In this document: positions 59,695 through 64,000 of the stretch, in pieces
Position numbering within the stretch: the first letter of the stretch is position 1
How the letters are laid out: every line of letters begins with the position of its first letter
Source: Mageeibacillus indolicus UPII9-5
Lineage (GTDB): Bacteria > Bacillota > Clostridia > Saccharofermentanales > Fastidiosipilaceae
Direction of reading: 5' to 3'
NCBI RefSeq assembly: GCF_000025225.2
Contig: NC_013895.2
Coordinates: 1,116,001-1,180,000 of the forward strand
Length of the DNA: 64,000 nucleotides
The notes under the pieces: model-generated
Told to the model about the DNA's origin: nothing
The model's input: the letters and a program-made list of their open reading frames with translations, nothing else
The model's database searches: none
Made by a program: the position numbers and the translations under genes

Positions 59695-59735
59695 ATAACC
59701 GTTTTGATAAGCATGATCAAAACGGTTATATTTTT
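59695..59735 (+). terminator. Terminator after tRNA-Trp
   Basis: Inverted repeat of about 14 bp (ATAACCGTTTTGAT / ATCAAAACGGTTAT) with a 7-nt loop, followed by ATTTTTGTTTC. Confidence 0.85.
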
Positions 59736-59798
59736 GTTTCATGCAAGTAGAATATGAATGGAGGCCAGTAGCTGTACCGAAAGGTTCGGCGAAAAACT

Positions 59799-60335
59799 AT
59801 GTCCACTTATGAAATTAAAATCGGCAATCTTACCCGACAACTTCCTTTAGTTAGGGTTGCCCCCAATGTGCAGATAGCCTTATTCGTCAGTCTCGGGGAC
59901 ACGGAAATATGCACCGCCGCCGCTGATTTATTGGCTAAGCAGTTGCCCCAAGCGGATATCTTGCTCACCGCGGAAACCAAAGGTATAAGCATAGCCCACG
60001 CACTTTCTTTGCGCTTGAATATGCCGCGCTACGTCGTTGCTCGCAAATCGGCCAAGCCATATATGAAAGTTGCTATTTCGGTTGAAGTGCATTCCATAAG
60101 CACGCAAACTCCCCAGGTACTATACTTGGACAGCGCTGATGCGGCAGCTTTGAAAGGCAAAAAAGTTATTATCGTTGATGATGTTATCTCAACCGGTGAT
60201 TCGCTGGCGGCTATGGAAAAACTGGTCAGTCAGGCCGGAGGCGAAGTCGTTGCCAAAGCTGCTATACTTGCCGAAGGCGCAGCTAGGGATCGCAAAGACA
60301 TCGTCTATTTGGAATACATCCCGCTGTTCAACTAA
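59799..60335 (+). CDS. Phosphoribosyltransferase, adenine phosphoribosyltransferase-like
   Basis: 178 residues of the type I PRTase fold. The PRPP-binding loop is KKVIIVDDVISTGDSLAA near residue 125, and the APRT-like region is LLTAETKGISIAHALSLRL followed by VVARKSAKPYMK. It would add a base to PRPP to make a nucleotide, joining purine salvage, but the substrate (adenine, hypoxanthine or another base) is not certain since the hood region is diverged. The start has no clear Shine-Dalgarno at proper distance. A small hairpin CCGAA-AGG-TTCGG (59782-59794 region) lies just before it, with AAAGG partly in the loop. Confidence 0.75.
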   Translation: MSTYEIKIGNLTRQLPLVRVAPNVQIALFVSLGDTEICTAAADLLAKQLPQADILLTAETKGISIAHALSLRLNMPRYVVARKSAKPYMKVAISVEVHSISTQTPQVLYLDSADAAALKGKKVIIVDDVISTGDSLAAMEKLVSQAGGEVVAKAAILAEGAARDRKDIVYLEYIPLFN

Positions 60336-60396
60336 ATTAGGTTGCCTTACGCGGTTTTACTTAAATTGGTTTGTTACGAGTTTCGCTTACACGATT

Positions 60397-63300
60397 CTAC
60401 TTACTCGGTGTATCGTTTTTAAACTTTTCGGTATCAGCCAATTTAACTTCAAGATTGTCCAACCCCCAGAATTCGGCTAATTCAGCCATAAATTCGGGGG
60501 TTAATTTTATGTGATAAACTGTTGGCAAACATTCCAATTTAGCCGTACGGACAACATAAACAGCCGTAGGTGTTTTGCCGGGATGCGCCTTGAACAGAAG
60601 TAACAGCTTTTGCAGTTTATGTGGATCTACCTGCGGTTCATAGCGGCAAATCAAACTGTAGCCCGCATCGTGGGTGGTTACGTTGGTTGCCGCTGCATGA
60701 GAGCCGCTGATTGCCACATGTCTCTTGGCCACTTTTGCTTTATTAATTTTGGCGATGTCGTCCGGATGCGGCACCGGTGGAATGTGAGGCGGTTCAACCG
60801 GCTCTGCTAGAGCAGCTGCCAATTTAGCGTAAACTTCGGGCGGCGCGTTATCTGCCACATCGGTGGCCGGATGGCGTAAAAACTCTGCCGTTGCCATACA
60901 GTCTGCTTCACCGCGAGCGGTATTCAACGCTTGTAGGTCAGTATTTTCAGCAGGACCGCCATTGCCCTGAGTGTCAGCGACAAGAGAGTCACCGCTAAGT
61001 GTCCCAGGGCCACCGTTACTGCCATCGTTCTGAGTACCACAGCCAGAGCCACCGGAGCCGCGGTTAGCTTCACCAGAACCGCTAGAGCCACTAAGTAACG
61101 ACTTATCGACAAGCTCATCCACCCTTTCAGCTCGCTGCAAAATAAGACAGGCATTTTCGCTTTCGTCCCGCCGCTGCACCCGCCCGTACAGCTTATATAC
61201 TCCACCCTCGTTCAGACTTCTGCCCAGTCTTTCCCACACTTTAGGAAAGGCAACAACTTCAAACCGAGAAATAAAATCCTCAGCAACAATCCTGGCCATT
61301 TTGGTGCTTTGCCGGGTGATCCGCTCTGTAACCGACAGAACAAATGCCATAAATTTAACACTGTCGCCGTCAGCCGCCCGCCGTTCATCAATCACCTGCC
61401 CCTGTTCATCAACGCTCGGCAAGAGCCAAGAGCTGTCCGCGACAGAAAAAGCGGCAACTTGCGCTCGATAATCAGCCAGAGGATGCCCGGTCAGATACAA
61501 CCCGATCAGCTCCTGCTCCATCATAAGTTTTTCCAAAGAAGAAAACGCTTTAACCGGCAAGTAAACCGGCTCAGCCACGCTTATCGACTCCCCCTCCGGA
61601 CCATCAAACAAAGAAAACTGCCCCGCCAAACAGGAACCCGAACCGGCAGAGACCGTATTTAAATACGTGACGACAGCCGTAAGCAAACGCGCCCGGTCGA
61701 TGTTAAAACAATCCAAAGCTCCAGCTCTAATCAGGCTTTCCTGCATTTTACGATTAAGACTGAGATTAGCTGTCCGCCGCCAAAAATCGCCGGGATCTTT
61801 GAATAAACCATTGGCCTCACGTTCGGCTACCACCTCTCGAATCGCCCCAAAACCGACATTTTTTATTGCACCTAGGGCAAAGCGGATTTTGTTTTTTCCT
61901 TCCGTGGCGAACTTAACTTGGCTGTAATTTACATTCAGCGGCAAAACTTCAATTCCAAGTTGCCGGCAAGCTTGGACGTAGTGCGCTGCTTTGCTTAAAT
62001 CACCGATAAAACTGTTTAAAATCGCCGCCATAAACTCCGTAGGATAATATAGGCGCAGCCAAGCCGTATAATAGGCGACAATCGCATAAGATGCCGCGTG
62101 CGGTTTATTAAATGCATAACCAGCAAAAGCTAAAACTTCGTTGAATATCTTGCGGCCGACGTTTTCTTCAACCCCATTAGCTATGCAGCCCGGAACCTTA
62201 TTTCCTTTGAAATCATGTCCGCCGAATAAAAACAAGCCTTCATAAGTGGCCAGCTCTTTCGGCTTCTTTTTGGCCATGGCACGGCGAACGATGTCAGCCA
62301 TCCCCATGGAAAAACCAGCCAAATCCCGCACAATTTGCATAACCTGTTCCTGATATACGATACAACCATAAGTAACTTGCAGAATAGGCCGCAACAACGG
62401 GTGGTCATAAGATATCAAAGCAGGATTATGCCGAGCCGCCACATAACGTGGAATCTGCTCCATAGGGCCAGGACGATATAAGGATATACCGGCTATTATG
62501 TCTTCCAAAGAAGTCGGACGCAACTCTTTGATGAAAGAGGTCATGCCAGAGCTTTCCAATTGAAACACCCCGTCCGTTTCGCCACGCCCTAACATATTGA
62601 AAACTTTTTCATCTGCCAAATCTAACTGATCAAAGTCAATTTCCCGGCCGTAATTTACCTTAATCGCCGCTGCCGCATCTCGCAGGACCGTGAGAGTACG
62701 CAAACCCAAAAAATCAAATTTCAATAAACCGATGCTTTCAATATAATTTTTGGTATATTGCACGACCAAAGCTTCGTCATTTTTGGCCAGCGGTGCATAA
62801 TTAACTACCGGCTCCCCACAAATTATCACCCCGGCCGCATGAGTTGAGGCGTGTCGCGGCAAACCTTCTAAAATTTGAGCATAGTCGATCAGCTGCCTTA
62901 CCTGCGGATCTTTCTCATATAGCATTTTTAGGTCGGCATTTATATTTAAGGCTTTTTTCAAGGTCATACCTAAAACACCGGGGATCATTTTGGCAAGCTT
63001 ATCAGTTTCCGGCAATGGGTAGTCCAACACTCGGGCAACATCTCTGACCACAGCCTTGGCAGCCATTGTCCCGAAAGTTATCACCTGGCAAACCCGCTCC
63101 GTACCATATTTGCGATAAACATAATCAATCACTTCTTGGCGACGTTCAAAGCAAAAGTCGATATCAAAGTCCGGCATACTTACACGTTCGGCATTCAAAA
63201 ATCTTTCAAAAATCAGATTATAGCGCAAGGGGTCGATATTGGTTATCCCCAAACAAAAGGCAGCTAATGAACCTGCGCCCGATCCACGCCCAGGTCCGAC

Positions 63301-64000
63301 AAAAATCCCGTTGCGCTTGGCATAATCAATAAAATCCCAAACAATAAGGTAATAATCCGTATAGCCCATTGAATTAATAACGGACAATTCATATTTCAGG
63401 CGTTCTTCATAAGTTTCCCGCGGAGCAAAAGCAGCTTGGGCAAGTCTTCGTTCCAGTCCTGCACGGCATTTGGTCGTCAAATAAGCTACCGAATCGGAGA
63501 ACTCCTCCGGTTGCTTGAATTTAGGCAGGTGTAAAACGCCGAACTCGAACTCCGCCTTACAGCGTTCGGCAATACGCACGGTATTGGCCAGAGCTTCCGG
63601 CAAATCAGGAAAAGCAGCAGCCATCTCGGACGGACTTTTGATGTACAACTGATCGGAACCAATACGAGGGCGATGCTCATCGTTAAGCTTTTTACCTGTT
63701 TTAATACAAAGCAATATTTCGTGTGCCGTAGCATCAGTTTGCTGCATGTAATGACAATCATTGGTGGCAACCGGTGGAATACCAAGTTTTTTGGCTATGC
63801 GGATCAAACCACTGTTAACCATATTCTGCTCCGGCAGCCCAGTCGCCTGCATTTCCAAAAAGAAATTTTCCGACCCGAAAATATCTTGATACTGCCGCGC
63901 CAGCTCACAGGCTCCAGCAAAGTCACCGCGCCGCAGTGCAAGTGGTATCTCTCCCTCGATACAACCTGAAAGAGCTATCAAGCCCTCGTGATAGAGTGCC
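60397..64000 (-). CDS. dnaE: DNA polymerase III alpha subunit DnaE (5' end outside window)
   Basis: Replicative polymerase. The frame is open to the right edge, and residues upstream of 63981 read ALYHEGLIALSGC, so the true start lies beyond the window. Visible: the rest of the PHP domain (VATNDCHYMQQ), palm catalytic site PDFDIDFCFERRQEV, GRGSGAGSLAAFCLGI, fingers (GPGRGS region, RPGPMEQIPRYV), helix-hairpin-helix, clamp motif QFSLF at 61606-61620, OB fold, then a Gly/Ser/Asn-rich insertion (about 60950-61110) before the C-terminal domain. It converges with the PRTase gene. Confidence 0.95.
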   Translation of the reverse strand, partial: ALYHEGLIALSGCIEGEIPLALRRGDFAGACELARQYQDIFGSENFFLEMQATGLPEQNMVNSGLIRIAKKLGIPPVATNDCHYMQQTDATAHEILLCIKTGKKLNDEHRPRIGSDQLYIKSPSEMAAAFPDLPEALANTVRIAERCKAEFEFGVLHLPKFKQPEEFSDSVAYLTTKCRAGLERRLAQAAFAPRETYEERLKYELSVINSMGYTDYYLIVWDFIDYAKRNGIFVGPGRGSGAGSLAAFCLGITNIDPLRYNLIFERFLNAERVSMPDFDIDFCFERRQEVIDYVYRKYGTERVCQVITFGTMAAKAVVRDVARVLDYPLPETDKLAKMIPGVLGMTLKKALNINADLKMLYEKDPQVRQLIDYAQILEGLPRHASTHAAGVIICGEPVVNYAPLAKNDEALVVQYTKNYIESIGLLKFDFLGLRTLTVLRDAAAAIKVNYGREIDFDQLDLADEKVFNMLGRGETDGVFQLESSGMTSFIKELRPTSLEDIIAGISLYRPGPMEQIPRYVAARHNPALISYDHPLLRPILQVTYGCIVYQEQVMQIVRDLAGFSMGMADIVRRAMAKKKPKELATYEGLFLFGGHDFKGNKVPGCIANGVEENVGRKIFNEVLAFAGYAFNKPHAASYAIVAYYTAWLRLYYPTEFMAAILNSFIGDLSKAAHYVQACRQLGIEVLPLNVNYSQVKFATEGKNKIRFALGAIKNVGFGAIREVVAEREANGLFKDPGDFWRRTANLSLNRKMQESLIRAGALDCFNIDRARLLTAVVTYLNTVSAGSGSCLAGQFSLFDGPEGESISVAEPVYLPVKAFSSLEKLMMEQELIGLYLTGHPLADYRAQVAAFSVADSSWLLPSVDEQGQVIDERRAADGDSVKFMAFVLSVTERITRQSTKMARIVAEDFISRFEVVAFPKVWERLGRSLNEGGVYKLYGRVQRRDESENACLILQRAERVDELVDKSLLSGSSGSGEANRGSGGSGCGTQNDGSNGGPGTLSGDSLVADTQGNGGPAENTDLQALNTARGEADCMATAEFLRHPATDVADNAPPEVYAKLAAALAEPVEPPHIPPVPHPDDIAKINKAKVAKRHVAISGSHAAATNVTTHDAGYSLICRYEPQVDPHKLQKLLLLFKAHPGKTPTAVYVVRTAKLECLPTVYHIKLTPEFMAELAEFWGLDNLEVKLADTEKFKNDTPSK

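Overview
The window reads as one contiguous piece of a low-to-mid-GC Firmicutes (Clostridia-type) chromosome. The evidence is strong AGGAGG ribosome binding sites, lipobox substrate-binding proteins, a BMP-type nucleoside transporter and Firmicutes-style gene order (cinA/recA, acpP/rnc/smc/ftsY). The gene set resembles that of small-genome host-associated Clostridia such as Mageeibacillus, but the species call is only a guess. Almost every gene is on the minus strand. The plus strand carries only a metallophosphoesterase, an FAD oxidoreductase, tRNA-Trp and a phosphoribosyltransferase. No insertion sequence, phage gene or CRISPR array was seen.

Layout, by window coordinate. 1-3336: a MacB-type ABC cassette (ATPase, secreted/anchored COG1361-like protein, permease cut by the window edge). 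3510-6557: a D-serine utilisation pair (GntP-family permease and D-serine dehydratase) with its own promoter and terminator. 6709-9301: ligA translationally coupled to a PC4/YdbC-like single-strand DNA-binding protein. 9394-14342: metallophosphoesterase, CorA, a staphylococcal-nuclease-like protein and a GlpA-like oxidoreductase. 14347-24455: a ten-gene nucleoside scavenging operon running cdd, ABC ATPase, two permeases, pdp, deoC, BMP lipoprotein, add, a Crp/Fnr regulator and punA. Nucleosides are imported, deaminated and phosphorolysed, and deoxyribose-phosphate is cleaved to central metabolites. 24723-30800: coaBC, valS, a small membrane protein, suhB and ftsY. 30887-35208: smc and rnc. 35226-42918: an oligopeptide transporter operon (oppA, B, C, D, F plus a small membrane protein). 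43081-43320: acpP. 43448-49386: a second oppA, pgsA, rimO, recX and recA. 49520-58204: murJ, cinA, folD, ftsK, a Nudix hydrolase and rnhA. 58234-64000: trpS, tRNA-Trp, a phosphoribosyltransferase and dnaE, which runs off the right edge.

The most unusual object is the opp operon. Its OppC permease carries a complete seven-repeat RCC1-type beta-propeller (about 265 residues) inserted into the first extracytoplasmic loop, exactly between the TM1 region and the conserved GTDDLGRD segment. Its OppF ATPase carries a separate, roughly 185-residue, charged coiled-coil insertion between Walker A and the Q-loop. The operon sits inside what is normally a compact acpP-rnc-smc-ftsY cluster, and two paralogous oppA genes flank acpP. 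Together these suggest a structurally elaborated peptide importer with extra modules on both faces of the membrane.

Other points of note are a beta-clamp-binding-like pentapeptide in an N-terminal extension of LigA, a 57-bp in-frame minisatellite at the N-terminus of MurJ, low-complexity insertions in FtsK and DnaE, a palindrome over the recA -10 box, and strong hairpins without T-tracts after two transporter-lipoprotein genes.
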